Origin: DATATV01 sp035551355
GTDB lineage: Bacteria; Actinomycetota; Actinomycetes; Mycobacteriales; Pseudonocardiaceae
Reading direction: 5' to 3'
DNA: 47,831 bases
NCBI GenBank assembly: GCA_035551355.1
Contig: DASZNF010000028.1
Coordinates: 1-47,831, forward strand
Shown here piece after piece: positions 33,608 through 41,711 of the stretch; the stretch's first letter is position 1; the number at the start of each line of letters is the position of its first letter. The notes under the pieces were generated by a model. That model had not been told where the DNA came from, did no database searches, and saw nothing but the letters and a program-made list of their open reading frames with translations. Both the position numbers and the translations under genes were made by a program.

Positions 33608-34372
33608 ATGTGGGACCCGACGAAATACCTCGCGTACGCCGACCAGCGCGGCCGCCCGTTCCATGAGCTGATCGGCCGGATCGACGCGGACAAACCCCGC
33701 CGCGTGGTCGACCTGGGCTGCGGGCCCGGCAATCTCACCGCCCTGCTGCCCAGCCGCTGGCCGGACGCCCAGGTCGAGGCGCTGGACTCGTCGCCGGAGA
33801 TGGTCGAGGCGGCCCGGGCCAACGGCGTGGCCGCCCGGCTGGGTGACGTGCACGACTGGCGACCGGAGCCGGACACCGACGTGCTGATCAGCAATGCCGT
33901 GCTGCAGTGGGTGCCCGACCACCGGGACCTGCTCCGCGACTGGGCCGGGGCGCTGCCCGGCGGCGCGTGGCTGGCCGTGCAGATGCCCGGCAACCTGGAC
34001 GCGCCCTCGCACCGGCTGACCCGCGAACTGGCCGGCTCGCCGAACTGGCGGGACGCGCTGGCCGAGGTGGACCTGCGGCACACCAACTCGGTGGGCGACC
34101 CCAAGGAGTACGCCGACCTGCTGACCGACGCGGGGTGCCGGGTCGACGCCTGGGAGACCACGTACCTACAGCGGATGACCGGGCCCGACCCGGTGCTGGA
34201 ATGGATCACCGGCACCGCGCTGCGTCCGATCCGGGCCGCGCTGGACGACGACGGCTGGGAGCGGTTCCGCGCCGACCTGGCGCCCCGGTTGCGCACCGCC
34301 TACCCGGCCCGCGCGGACGGCGTCACCTGGTTCGAGTTCCGCCGCGTCTTTCTGGTCGCCCGGACCGGCTGA
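33608..34372 (+). CDS. tam: Trans-aconitate 2-methyltransferase
   Basis: A 254-residue class I SAM-dependent methyltransferase. It starts MWDPTKYLAYADQRGRPFHELIGRI, the typical Tam opening, followed by the SAM motif VVDLGCGPGNLTALL, LDSSPEMVEAAR and ISNAVLQWVPDHRDLL. Tam methylates trans-aconitate, a toxic by-product that inhibits aconitase. The ATG has GAGGAGG upstream. It is a lone gene directly behind a palindrome that looks like a TetR operator, implying induction by an unknown ligand through a regulator not encoded in the window. Confidence 0.88.
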   Translation: MWDPTKYLAYADQRGRPFHELIGRIDADKPRRVVDLGCGPGNLTALLPSRWPDAQVEALDSSPEMVEAARANGVAARLGDVHDWRPEPDTDVLISNAVLQWVPDHRDLLRDWAGALPGGAWLAVQMPGNLDAPSHRLTRELAGSPNWRDALAEVDLRHTNSVGDPKEYADLLTDAGCRVDAWETTYLQRMTGPDPVLEWITGTALRPIRAALDDDGWERFRADLAPRLRTAYPARADGVTWFEFRRVFLVARTG

Positions 34373-34469
34373 GGGGTCGCCCCCGGACCGGCCGAAGCGT
34401 CTCTGGGCCGGCTGGACAGGTGTCTCCGGGACGGAGGAGGAGCCGTCTCCGAGGACCGGTGGACGGGCC

Positions 34470-34652
34470 TCAGCGCTCGGTGCGCTGCCCGACCAGTTCG
34501 GTGAGCTTCCCGCGGGCCACCCCCGCTGCCCCCTGCACCATCGGATGATCGGCCAGCTTGCGGTAGACGCGGACGATCTGCTCGTACCGCTGGCGGCCGG
34601 CACGCGCACCCAGCACGTACCCGGCGGCCAAACCCAGGACAAACGCCTTCAT
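34470..34652 (-). CDS. Small YtxH-like membrane-anchored protein
   Basis: A 60-residue protein: a Gly-containing hydrophobic start (MKAFVLGLAAGYVLGARAG) then an amphipathic helix (RQRYEQIVRVYRKLADHP) and a Lys/Arg-rich tail. GYVLGARAGRxRYEQI is a widespread actinobacterial pattern of YtxH-like small proteins. The ATG at 34652 is preceded, six bases away, by GACAAT, suggesting a leaderless start; an upstream ATG at 34670 would add six residues. Function unknown, possibly envelope stress. Confidence 0.7.
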   Translation of the reverse strand: MKAFVLGLAAGYVLGARAGRQRYEQIVRVYRKLADHPMVQGAAGVARGKLTELVGQRTER

Positions 34653-34718
34653 CTGGCCATTGTCGCGCATCCGGACGAGCTCTGCCGGGGGCCCACGTGG
34701 GACCGTCCGGACGTACGC

Positions 34719-34724
34719 TAGACT
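34719..34724 (+). promoter_or_regulatory. -10 element of tRNA-Asn promoter
   Basis: TAGACT 38 bases before the tRNA 5' end, matching TANNNT. Confidence 0.45.
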
Positions 34725-34762
34725 TCTTCTCGTCCGGGAGGCCGGGCGAGTTAGGTGAGCAT

Positions 34763-34835
34763 TCCCCCATAGCTCAATTGGCAGAGCATGCGACTGTTAA
34801 TCGCAGGGTTGTTGGTTCAAGTCCAACTGGGGGAG
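34763..34835 (+). tRNA. tRNA-Asn (anticodon GTT)
   Basis: A 73-base cloverleaf. The acceptor arms are TCCCCCA (34763-34769) and TGGGGGA (34828-34834) with G as discriminator. The D arm is AGCTCAATTGGCAGAGC, the anticodon stem CGACT/... with GTT at positions 34-36 (34796-34798), and the T arm GTTGGTTCAAGTCCAAC. The 3' CCA is not encoded. A strong intrinsic terminator follows. Confidence 0.97.
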
Positions 34836-34851
34836 CAGACAATCCAGGTCG

Positions 34852-34883
34852 GGCCCTATCCATCGTGGATGGGGCCTGTTTTT
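34852..34883 (+). terminator. Intrinsic terminator of tRNA-Asn
   Basis: GGCCCTATCCA pairs with TGGATGGGGCC (11 pairs, one wobble) around a TCG loop and is followed by TGTTTTT. It is one of the few canonical U-tract terminators in the window. Confidence 0.88.
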
Positions 34884-34939
34884 GTGTGACGCGGGCCGCA
34901 TTGTCGCGGCAACGCCGGCGGCTGAAGCCGCATCGTCAC

Positions 34940-34964
34940 AGCTCACACCGACCGGGTGTGAGCT
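34940..34964. repeat. Ten-base perfect inverted repeat in tRNA-to-35087 intergenic region
   Basis: AGCTCACACC and GGTGTGAGCT separated by five bases. It could be an operator or a Rho-type stem. The remaining 34885-35086 shows only a TACTCT -10-like hexamer at 35012 and no gene. Confidence 0.4.
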
Positions 34965-35086
34965 CTCGTCCGAAGGGCGTAACACGGCCGCTGACGAACG
35001 GGTGGTCGTTCTACTCTGCTGAGGTGCTGTCCGCTTCCTGGGGCGTGCGGAAATGTTGAGGGCACGGGGCTGATCAGGAGGCGGAC

Positions 35087-35362
35087 ATGAGTGCGAACGA
35101 GCGGTCGGCGCTCGACCCTGCGCGGGTGGCACGGATTCTCGCCGAGGTGACCGGCGAACTGACCCAACGGTTCCCTGAGCTGTCGCAGGATTCCGTGCAC
35201 GCCACAGTCACCCAGGCCATCATCGACTTCGTCAGCGTGGCCAACATCTCGCCGGACCTCGCCCGGCTGGTGCGCCGCCGGGCCACCGCCCGGTTGCTGG
35301 CCACGCATCCGCAGCCCCGCTCCACGGCCTACAACTCCAGCTGGGAGCCGGCCGCGGACTGA
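35087..35362 (+). CDS. Small helical hypothetical protein
   Basis: A 91-residue soluble protein, mostly helical: LDPARVARILAEVTGELTQRFP, SVHATVTQAIIDFVSVANI and PDLARLVRRRATARLLATHP. The three-helix pattern resembles small DUF3562-like proteins. AGGAGGC lies six bases before the ATG, and TACTCT at 35012 may be its -10. It is convergent with the ATPase gene downstream (six-base gap). No function can be assigned. Confidence 0.75.
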   Translation: MSANERSALDPARVARILAEVTGELTQRFPELSQDSVHATVTQAIIDFVSVANISPDLARLVRRRATARLLATHPQPRSTAYNSSWEPAAD

Positions 35363-35368
35363 CCGGGT

Positions 35369-36925
35369 TCACGAACCGAGCGCGGACAGGTCGACCTCGG
35401 TCCTGGCGAAGCTGAAATCCTCCGGCGGCACGCTGCGCGGGGAGGACAGCCAGCCGCCGCGGTCGCGCGGGCGGAAGTGCGGGTCGCCCTCCAGCAGTAA
35501 CGCCACGTAACACCCGTAGTCCACGGCGAATCCGTCGTAGAGCTTGCCCGGGTTGTGCCGGTCGACCAGGCCCCGCCGCAACACGTGCAGCAGGCGCGCG
35601 TCGTAGAGCGAGTCGATCATCGCGTGCCTTCCGCCGATCGACTGGTCGACCACGAACGTCCGGGACCGGCGCCGGCCGACCACCTCGTCGATCAGTGACT
35701 GCAGCATCCGGCGGGCCGGTTCGTTGGTGTTGATCGCGGCCTGTTTGTCGCGCAGGTACCAGTCGCGCGCGGCGCGGCGCACCTCGGCCAGGCCGATCGG
35801 GTCGCCGTTGGCGTGTTGGGCGGCCAGTGCGGCGATGTTGATGGCGTCCCGCGGAATGCCCTCGGCCGCCCGGACCAGTTCGGCGAAGGCGTTGCCCTGA
35901 AACGTTTCCGCCACGAACACCGTCGCGTCGGCCGGCGGGTTGCCGATCATGGTGGCGAGTTTTCCGCTGGTGTGGTTGAAGAACAGCTGTCCGAAGAACT
36001 CCTCGGCCCGGTGCCGTTCGTGGTCGAAGATCATGATGTCGTCCAGACTCACCGCACTGGCCGCGTCCGCGCCGACCTCGATGCCCAGGTAGTCACCGCC
36101 CTCGGCCGGAGCGAAGAACCGCGACCGGCGTTCGATCGCGGCGATCTTCACGGTGATCCCGGCGACGGGCAACACCGTGCGCCGCAACAGATCCGCCAGC
36201 AGCGGCTGCAGGTCCAGCGGAATACTGGACCATTCGTCCAACAGCAGCCACAATCTCGCTGGCGCCAGTGAATCGGTCAGTGCTCGCAACGCCCGGCCCA
36301 GCCGGCCGAACAACACCCGGTGCTGCTCGATTCCGGTGCGGCGCAACCGGTTCTGCTCGGTGACCGCCTTACGTTTCTTCCCGGAGACCGTGACCGAGGG
36401 GTGAGTCGACAGGTTCACCGATATGCCGCGGCCTGACTCGGTGGCATCGTCCACTGTGGTCTCTCGCTGCACCTCGCCGACCACCTCGACCGCGGTCGAC
36501 GCGTCCACCAGTGCGTCCAGCGCGCGCAGCAACCGGTCCTGGTCGGCTCCCTCCCGCTCCAGTGCGATCTCCAGCAGTTCCTCGTGGATGGCCTCCAGCG
36601 TGTCCACCAGCAGCTGGGTGCCGCGCACCGATGTGCTCATCGTGCTGTCCGCGTACAGCCCGCCCGCCGATCCGATGGTGCGCAGATCGATGTACACGAA
36701 CAGGTCGCCGGTGTTCTCCACCAGATCGCTGAGGTAGCGCAGGGCATGGGTTTTGCCGGTCCCGCGCCGGCCGTAGAGGATCTGGTGGTCGGCCGAGTTC
36801 AGCACCGCGGAGAACGAACCGGCCCCCACATAGGTGGTGGCCAGCGTGTACCGGTCGGTGCTTTCGGCGCGCCGGGCGATGCGCATCAGCGCCTGGTTGA
36901 GGTGTTTCTGCCGAGCCTGCGACAT
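35369..36925 (-). CDS. ORC/CDC6-like AAA ATPase of unknown role
   Basis: A 518-residue P-loop protein. A helical start (MSQARQKHLNQALMRIARRAE) precedes Walker A YGRRGTGKTHALRYL (about 51-65). Walker B is LWLLLDEWSSIP (about 225-236). Between them is a long helical insert with Glu/Asp-rich stretches and a Lys-rich SGKKRKAVTEQNRL. After the ATPase comes a helical lid and a C-terminal winged-helix-like part (MIDSLYDARLLHVLRRGLV). Such 'ORC-CDC6 family' ATPases are scattered in actinobacteria. The ATG at 36925 has GGGGGTGG upstream; an in-frame ATG at 36985 is possible. It follows the MetRS-like gene by 102 bases on the same strand. Confidence 0.85.
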   Translation of the reverse strand: MSQARQKHLNQALMRIARRAESTDRYTLATTYVGAGSFSAVLNSADHQILYGRRGTGKTHALRYLSDLVENTGDLFVYIDLRTIGSAGGLYADSTMSTSVRGTQLLVDTLEAIHEELLEIALEREGADQDRLLRALDALVDASTAVEVVGEVQRETTVDDATESGRGISVNLSTHPSVTVSGKKRKAVTEQNRLRRTGIEQHRVLFGRLGRALRALTDSLAPARLWLLLDEWSSIPLDLQPLLADLLRRTVLPVAGITVKIAAIERRSRFFAPAEGGDYLGIEVGADAASAVSLDDIMIFDHERHRAEEFFGQLFFNHTSGKLATMIGNPPADATVFVAETFQGNAFAELVRAAEGIPRDAINIAALAAQHANGDPIGLAEVRRAARDWYLRDKQAAINTNEPARRMLQSLIDEVVGRRRSRTFVVDQSIGGRHAMIDSLYDARLLHVLRRGLVDRHNPGKLYDGFAVDYGCYVALLLEGDPHFRPRDRGGWLSSPRSVPPEDFSFARTEVDLSALGS

Positions 36926-37027
36926 CGCCACCCCCGTGTGCGCCGAGTTTCGGTCCACGTTTCTTGACCAGGTGACGCCCGGCAACCGCCGCGCGGGTGA
37001 GCCCGGTCCGCGCCCGGGTGATGCCGG

Positions 37028-37906
37028 TCAGCCGATGCCCGCGCGCGTTGTGCCGAACAGCGGGCGCGGCTGGGCCAGTGGGCCGGCCAGGCTGACGCAC
37101 CGCCCGGTGATCCGGGCGGCCGCGTCCGGCAGGAACGGGGTGAGTTCGGTGGCCAGCACCCGGGCGACGGCCAGCAGCGCGGCCAGGATCGCGTCCAGGT
37201 CCCGGCCGGCCGCGTGATCGCCTGCGCGTTCGGCGCGGGCCAGTTCCCACGGCCGGACCCGGTCGAAGTAGCGGTCGGCCTCGGTCACGATCCGCGCCAC
37301 CGCTTCGGTCGCACCGGGGAAGTCGGCGGCGGCCAAAGCCTCGGCGATCCGGTCGGGCGCGGATCGACGGATCGGGTCGAGGTCGGGAGCCGGGGCCGCG
37401 GTGGGCTGGTGGCCCTGGCGGTAGCGGTGCACCAGCACGGCGATCCGGTCGACCAGGGCACCCAGCCCACGGTTCAGGTCCTTCGCGGTGCGGGGCAGAG
37501 TGGTGCCCTGCACCCGCAGCAGCCACCAGCGCACCGCGTCGGTGCCGTGTTCGCGGACCAGTCCGGCCGGGTCGCCCGCGGCGGCCGGGGCGTCGACCAG
37601 CACGACCTCGGTGGGCGGCGGCAACCGCGCGGGCCACGGGTCGTTGTCGGTGGCCGGCCGTACGTCCATCCGCCGGTCGGCATCGGACCAGCGGCGCTGC
37701 CAGCCCGAGTCGGCCAGCACATCGGTGGAGGACAGCGACAGTGGTTCGCGCAGTTCGACGTGGTCGCCCAGGGCGAAGCGGACCCGGTCGCCGCGCATCC
37801 GGCGGTGCCGGGCCAGCACGTCGGCGCACACCAGCCGCCGGGCAACGGCCAGGTCGGATGGCCGGTCGGCGCCGGTGAAGCCGGTGATGAGGTAGCTACG
37901 AGGCAT
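37028..37906 (-). CDS. Truncated methionyl-tRNA synthetase-like protein without catalytic motifs
   Basis: A 292-residue protein, about half the length of MetRS. Residues 24-50 (RLVCADVLARHRRMRGDRVRFALG) match the MetRS segment just after the HIGH motif, and residues 116-130 (LVREHGTDAVRWWLL) match the one after KMSKS. Residues 140-280 match the helical anticodon-binding domain (DLNRGLGALVDRI, ATEAVARIVTEADRYFDRVRPWELARAE, LTPFLPDAAARI). HIGH, KMSKS and the connective-peptide/zinc domain are absent, so it cannot be a normal synthetase. The ATG at 37906 has GGGAG seven bases upstream, and the frame is intact, so it looks like a maintained paralogue rather than decay. It lies upstream of the ATPase gene. 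Confidence 0.8.
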   Translation of the reverse strand: MPRSYLITGFTGADRPSDLAVARRLVCADVLARHRRMRGDRVRFALGDHVELREPLSLSSTDVLADSGWQRRWSDADRRMDVRPATDNDPWPARLPPPTEVVLVDAPAAAGDPAGLVREHGTDAVRWWLLRVQGTTLPRTAKDLNRGLGALVDRIAVLVHRYRQGHQPTAAPAPDLDPIRRSAPDRIAEALAAADFPGATEAVARIVTEADRYFDRVRPWELARAERAGDHAAGRDLDAILAALLAVARVLATELTPFLPDAAARITGRCVSLAGPLAQPRPLFGTTRAGIG

Positions 37907-38039
37907 CGTGTACTCCCGGCCCTCAGGATGCCCTGCCCACGGCCGCGCAAGCGAGCGATTTCACGCCGACCTCCGGGATGAGCGCCGCGATGATATGCAT
38001 AACCCGACAGCGTCCGACCAGCAGAAACCGGAGAGCGCG

Positions 38040-39527
38040 ATGACCAATCTGGCGGTCAATCTCGTGGCCACCACCCACGAACACGGCGACCGGGCGGCGA
38101 TCCGCCTCGACGACCATGTGCTCAGTTACGCCGACCTGCGGGACGCGGCCGCCGCGGTGGCCGGGGATCTGCACGCCCGGGGCGTCAAACCCGGCGACCG
38201 GGTCGGCCTGGTGCTGCCCAACGTGCCCGCCTTCCCGGTGCTGTTCTACGGCGCGCTCTACGCCGGTGCCACCGTGGTGCCGATGAATCCGCTGCTCAAG
38301 GCGCGCGAGGTCGGCTACTACCTGCGGGATTCCGGGATGTCGCTGGTCTACGGCTGGGACGGCGGCGGCGACGTGGTGCCCGAGGCGGCCAAGGAGGCGG
38401 GCATTCCCGGCGTGGTGGTCTCCGCGGCCGGTCCGGTCGAGCTGACCGGCACCCCGCTGACCGAGCCGGTGGACCGGGACGCCCAGGACACCGCGGTGAT
38501 CCTCTACACCTCGGGCACCACCGGGACGCCCAAGGGCGCCGAGCTGACCCACCACAACCTCGATTCCAACTGCCGGACCACCACCGAAACGCTGATCGAG
38601 ATCGGCCCGGACGACGTGATCATGGGCTGCCTGCCGCTGTTCCACGTGTTCGGCCTGACCTGCGGGCTCAACGCCGCCGTGGTGGCCGGCTCCTGCCTGA
38701 CCCTGCTGCCCCGGTTCGACCCGGCCAAGGCGCTGGACATGGTGGGCCGGGACCGGGTGACCGTGTTCGAGGGCGTGCCCACCATGTACGCGGCCATGCT
38801 GCACCACGCCGACGCCGACTCGGCCGACCTCGGTTCGCTGCGTACCTGCATCACCGGCGGTTCGGCCATGCCGGTGGAGATCCTGCGCGAGTTCGAGAAG
38901 CAGTTCGGCTGCGCGGTGTACGAGGGGTATGGGCTGTCCGAGACCTCGCCGGTGGTCTCGTTCAACCAGCCCGGGCACGAGCGCAAGCCGGGCACCATCG
39001 GCCTGCCGGTGCGCGGGTGCGAGATGCGGGTGGTCGACGACTCCGGCGCGGACGTGGCCGACGGCGAGCCGGGGGAGATCGCCGTCCGCGGCGAGAACGT
39101 GATGAAGGGCTACTGGCAACGGCCCGAGGACACCGCGACGGCGATCCCGGACGGCTGGTTCCGCACCGGCGACATCGCCACCCGGGACGCCGAGGGCTAC
39201 TACACGATTGTCGACCGCAAGAAGGATCTGATCATCCGCGGTGGGTACAACGTGTATCCGCGTGAGGTGGAGGAGGTGCTCTACGAGCACCCGGCGGTGG
39301 CCGAGGCCGCGGTGGTCGGCATCGCCGACACCGAGCTGGGCGAGGAGATCGGGGCCGCGGTGGCGCTCAAACCGGGGGAGAGCGCGGAACCGGAAGCCTT
39401 GCGGGACTTCGTGAAGGAGCGGCTGGCCGCCTACAAGTACCCGCGCCGGGTGTGGATCGTGGACGCGCTGCCGAAGGGGCCGACCGGGAAGATCCTGCGC
39501 CGCGAAGTGTCCGCGCCCGGTCAGTGA
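38040..39527 (+). CDS. Long-chain fatty acid-CoA ligase (FadD-type AMP-binding enzyme)
   Basis: A 495-residue ANL-superfamily enzyme activating a carboxylic acid as acyl-AMP, then acyl-CoA. Motifs: the P-loop AVILYTSGTTGTPKGAELTH, the A5-type EGYGLSETSPV, GDIATRDAEGYYTIVDRKKDLIIRGGYNVYP (hinge) and the catalytic Lys in LPKGPTGKILRR. The ATG at 38040 has GGAGAG five bases upstream; an in-frame upstream ATG would add about 15 residues. It is divergent from the MetRS-like gene and convergent with the GH30 gene across a bidirectional terminator. The substrate chain length cannot be read from the sequence. Confidence 0.92.
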   Translation: MTNLAVNLVATTHEHGDRAAIRLDDHVLSYADLRDAAAAVAGDLHARGVKPGDRVGLVLPNVPAFPVLFYGALYAGATVVPMNPLLKAREVGYYLRDSGMSLVYGWDGGGDVVPEAAKEAGIPGVVVSAAGPVELTGTPLTEPVDRDAQDTAVILYTSGTTGTPKGAELTHHNLDSNCRTTTETLIEIGPDDVIMGCLPLFHVFGLTCGLNAAVVAGSCLTLLPRFDPAKALDMVGRDRVTVFEGVPTMYAAMLHHADADSADLGSLRTCITGGSAMPVEILREFEKQFGCAVYEGYGLSETSPVVSFNQPGHERKPGTIGLPVRGCEMRVVDDSGADVADGEPGEIAVRGENVMKGYWQRPEDTATAIPDGWFRTGDIATRDAEGYYTIVDRKKDLIIRGGYNVYPREVEEVLYEHPAVAEAAVVGIADTELGEEIGAAVALKPGESAEPEALRDFVKERLAAYKYPRRVWIVDALPKGPTGKILRREVSAPGQ

Positions 39528-39543
39528 AACCCAGTCAGCGCAA

Positions 39544-39586
39544 GGGAACGGGCGGCCCATCGGTGATTCGGTGGGCCGCCCGTCCC
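39544..39586. terminator. Bidirectional terminator between acyl-CoA ligase and GH30 gene
   Basis: ACGGGCGGCCCA/TGGGCCGCCCGT is a perfect 12-pair stem with GGG/CCC pairs outside one mismatch and a 12-base loop, between two convergent genes. Confidence 0.8.
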
Positions 39587-39604
39587 TGACTGTCTACTGT
39601 GGAG

Positions 39605-41509
39605 TCATGGCGCACTCCACTGCTGGTTGGCGCCGCCGGTGCAGTCCCAGATCTGCAACTTGGTGCCGTTGGCCGAGGAGTTCCCGGTGGCGTCCAGACA
39701 TCGGTTCGACGTCGTGTTCACCCACTCCGTGCCGCTGTGTTCCCATTGCTGCGCACCGGTTCCGTTGCACGAGTACAGCTGCACCGCGGTGCCGTTGGCG
39801 GTGCCGCCGCCGGGCACGTCGAGGCATTTGCCCATCGCCTGCAGGGAACCGTCCGTCTCCTGGGTCCAGTTCTGCGCGTCCGTGCCGTTGCAGGTGTAGA
39901 GCTGCACGGCGGTGGCGTCGGCCGCGCTGCCGCCGGTCACGTCCACGCACTGGCCGCCGATCCCGGTGATCTTGCCGGTGCTCGCCGCGCTGGCGCTCTG
40001 CGTGCCCGACCAGGTGAAGGTGGCGGTGGTCTGCGCGGGCAGCGAGTAGGAGAAGTTCTCGCTGCCCCAGTTCACCTTGACGGTCTGCGTGCTACCGGAG
40101 TTGTTGTAGGCCACCAAAGCGGTCGAGCCGTCCGGGTTGTGGAAGGCCACGTTGGGCACGTTCGCGTTCGCCGTGGACGCCACCCGGTAGGCCCCCGGCC
40201 GGACGAACTTGGTCAGTTGCCCCATGTCGTAGTACTCGATGGTGTAGTCGACCTGGCCGCTTCTGCTGTCTCCATTGTGGACGGTTACCAGTCCGGTGCA
40301 GGTGCCGCAGCCGCCGTCGTGCGGGCCCATGTTCTGGTCCACCGCCAGGCTCCACTTGGTCACCGTCTTTCCCCAGTTCCTGGTGAAATCGATGATGTCG
40401 AGCATGTCCTGCTGTTGCTGGTTGGATATCCAGGTGCCGCCGGAATGCTCGGTGTCGTAGGCGTCGACCTTCGGATTCTGGTTGTGGACCGTGGTCTGCT
40501 CGCTGACGTCACCGGAGTAGGCGTGCCAGGCGATGCCGCCGAAATCGGAATCGTTCGCGACGGAGCTGTCATTGACCACCGGTGCGCCGTAGCTGTCGTA
40601 GTCGTCCCAGTTCCAGTCCAGGGCAAGGAGTTTGGTGGAGATCCCGGCCGCGTGGAAGGCGGGCAGCAGGTCGTTGGCCGCGAAGTAGTCCAGGCCCGAG
40701 CCGTTCCAGCTCATCGACGGGTAACCGCCGCAGCAGGTCGGCTCGTTCTGCGCGGACACGAACGAGATCGGGATGCCCTGGGCCTGGTAGGCCTGGATGT
40801 ACTTGACGAAGTACTGCGCGTAGGCCGCGTAGTACTGGGACTGCAACCAACCCGGCTGGGTCAGCTGGTCGTCGTCCTTCATCCAGGCCGGTGCGCTCCA
40901 CGGCGTGGCCATCACCTTCAGGCTCGGGTCGAGGGACAGTGCCTGTTTGGTCAGCGGCACCACATCGGCCAGGTCGTGGGAGATGGAGAAACCGGTCAGG
41001 TTCGGGTCGGTGGAACCAGCCGGCTGGTCGTCGTAGGTGTAGGCGGTGCGGGCCAGATCCGAGGCGCCCATCGGGTTGCGCAGGAACGACAATCCGATGC
41101 CGTTGGTGGGATCGAACAGCTTGGTCATCACCGCATTGCGAGTGCTGGCACTCAGCGCGCCGCTGCTGTTGAGCAGCCAGGCGGCGGTGTCGGTGAACGA
41201 CGCGCCGGCGCCGGTGAACTGCTGGTAGGTCTGGTTGTCGTTCACGTCGATGGTGTCGGCCCCGCTCGCGGTGCCCGAGGCGAACGTCACCGGCGTCTGC
41301 TGTTGCAGGCCGCGGGTCACGGTGCGGCCGCCGGAGTCGGAGGTGGTGGTCAGCCAGACGTTGACCGACTCGCCCGCGGCGGGCAGCACGGAGGCGGTCG
41401 CGGCGGAGGTGCCCACCACGAGAGTCAGTGCGGCCAGGGCGACAATACAGCGCAGGGGCCGTCGCGATCGGAAGAACGATCGCGATGACGTTGTCGATTG
41501 GGCGCTCAT
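39605..41509 (-). CDS. Secreted GH30 glycosidase with ricin-type CBM13
   Basis: A 634-residue secreted enzyme. The signal peptide has an Arg-rich start and hydrophobic core (CIVALAALTLVVGTSAATAS). The GH30 TIM barrel has QQFTGAGASFTDTAAW at its start, the acid/base Glu in SAQNEPTCCGG, the likely nucleophile Glu in AYDTEHSGG, and KWSLAVDQNMGP. A beta-sandwich follows, then a C-terminal ricin B-type lectin (about 505-634) with three QxW-like repeats (AQNWTQ, AQQWEH, NQQWSA) binding sugars. Activity could be beta-1,6-glucanase or glucosylceramidase-like; this cannot be decided. TAACAT six bases upstream of the ATG suggests a leaderless mRNA. Confidence 0.93.
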   Translation of the reverse strand: MSAQSTTSSRSFFRSRRPLRCIVALAALTLVVGTSAATASVLPAAGESVNVWLTTTSDSGGRTVTRGLQQQTPVTFASGTASGADTIDVNDNQTYQQFTGAGASFTDTAAWLLNSSGALSASTRNAVMTKLFDPTNGIGLSFLRNPMGASDLARTAYTYDDQPAGSTDPNLTGFSISHDLADVVPLTKQALSLDPSLKVMATPWSAPAWMKDDDQLTQPGWLQSQYYAAYAQYFVKYIQAYQAQGIPISFVSAQNEPTCCGGYPSMSWNGSGLDYFAANDLLPAFHAAGISTKLLALDWNWDDYDSYGAPVVNDSSVANDSDFGGIAWHAYSGDVSEQTTVHNQNPKVDAYDTEHSGGTWISNQQQQDMLDIIDFTRNWGKTVTKWSLAVDQNMGPHDGGCGTCTGLVTVHNGDSRSGQVDYTIEYYDMGQLTKFVRPGAYRVASTANANVPNVAFHNPDGSTALVAYNNSGSTQTVKVNWGSENFSYSLPAQTTATFTWSGTQSASAASTGKITGIGGQCVDVTGGSAADATAVQLYTCNGTDAQNWTQETDGSLQAMGKCLDVPGGGTANGTAVQLYSCNGTGAQQWEHSGTEWVNTTSNRCLDATGNSSANGTKLQIWDCTGGANQQWSAP

Positions 41510-41515
41510 GAGGCG

Positions 41516-41536
41516 ATGTTAGGTAGGTCTAGACCT
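41516..41536 (-). promoter_or_regulatory. GH30 promoter with palindromic operator
   Basis: On the minus strand TAACAT (41516-41521) is six bases before the ATG. The perfect 12-base palindrome AGGTCTAGACCT (41525-41536) lies in the expected -10/-35 spacer, a blocking position. Confidence 0.5.
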
Positions 41537-41625
41537 CTGCGGCGCACCACCCGGTTCCGGGAATTCCACTCATTAACAGATGACTTCGGTGCCGTGAAAG
41601 AGAGTCCATGGTGGAGGTACACATG

Positions 41626-41671
41626 TGTCCGCTTTGGACATTTTGGTCAACGGGCCGGCGCGCGCGATAGT
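41626..41671 (+). promoter_or_regulatory. Promoter and operator-like repeats for the Gfo/Idh/MocA gene
   Basis: TTGGTC (41643-41648), 17 bases, then GATAGT (41666-41671) form a good vegetative promoter. Overlapping its upstream side is the inverted repeat TGTCC-N5-GGACA (41626-41640), and TTTGGaCA/TTTGGtCA occur as a direct repeat. Confidence 0.45.
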
Positions 41672-41711
41672 TGGGAGCGATAACACGACTGGTGGAGCGA
41701 AGGAGACGGGG

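Noticed and set aside
34697..35059. 120-codon ORF overlapping tRNA-Asn and its terminator
   Set aside because: It runs straight through the tRNA and terminator hairpin, so it is not a gene.
36369..37829. 486-codon minus-strand ORF spanning the ATPase and MetRS-like genes
   Set aside because: It is Arg/Gly/Pro-rich, shifts across two real frames and has no motif.
40092..41069. Possible frameshift in the GH30 gene
   Set aside because: The single minus-strand frame keeps signal peptide, both catalytic glutamates and all three QxW repeats without interruption.
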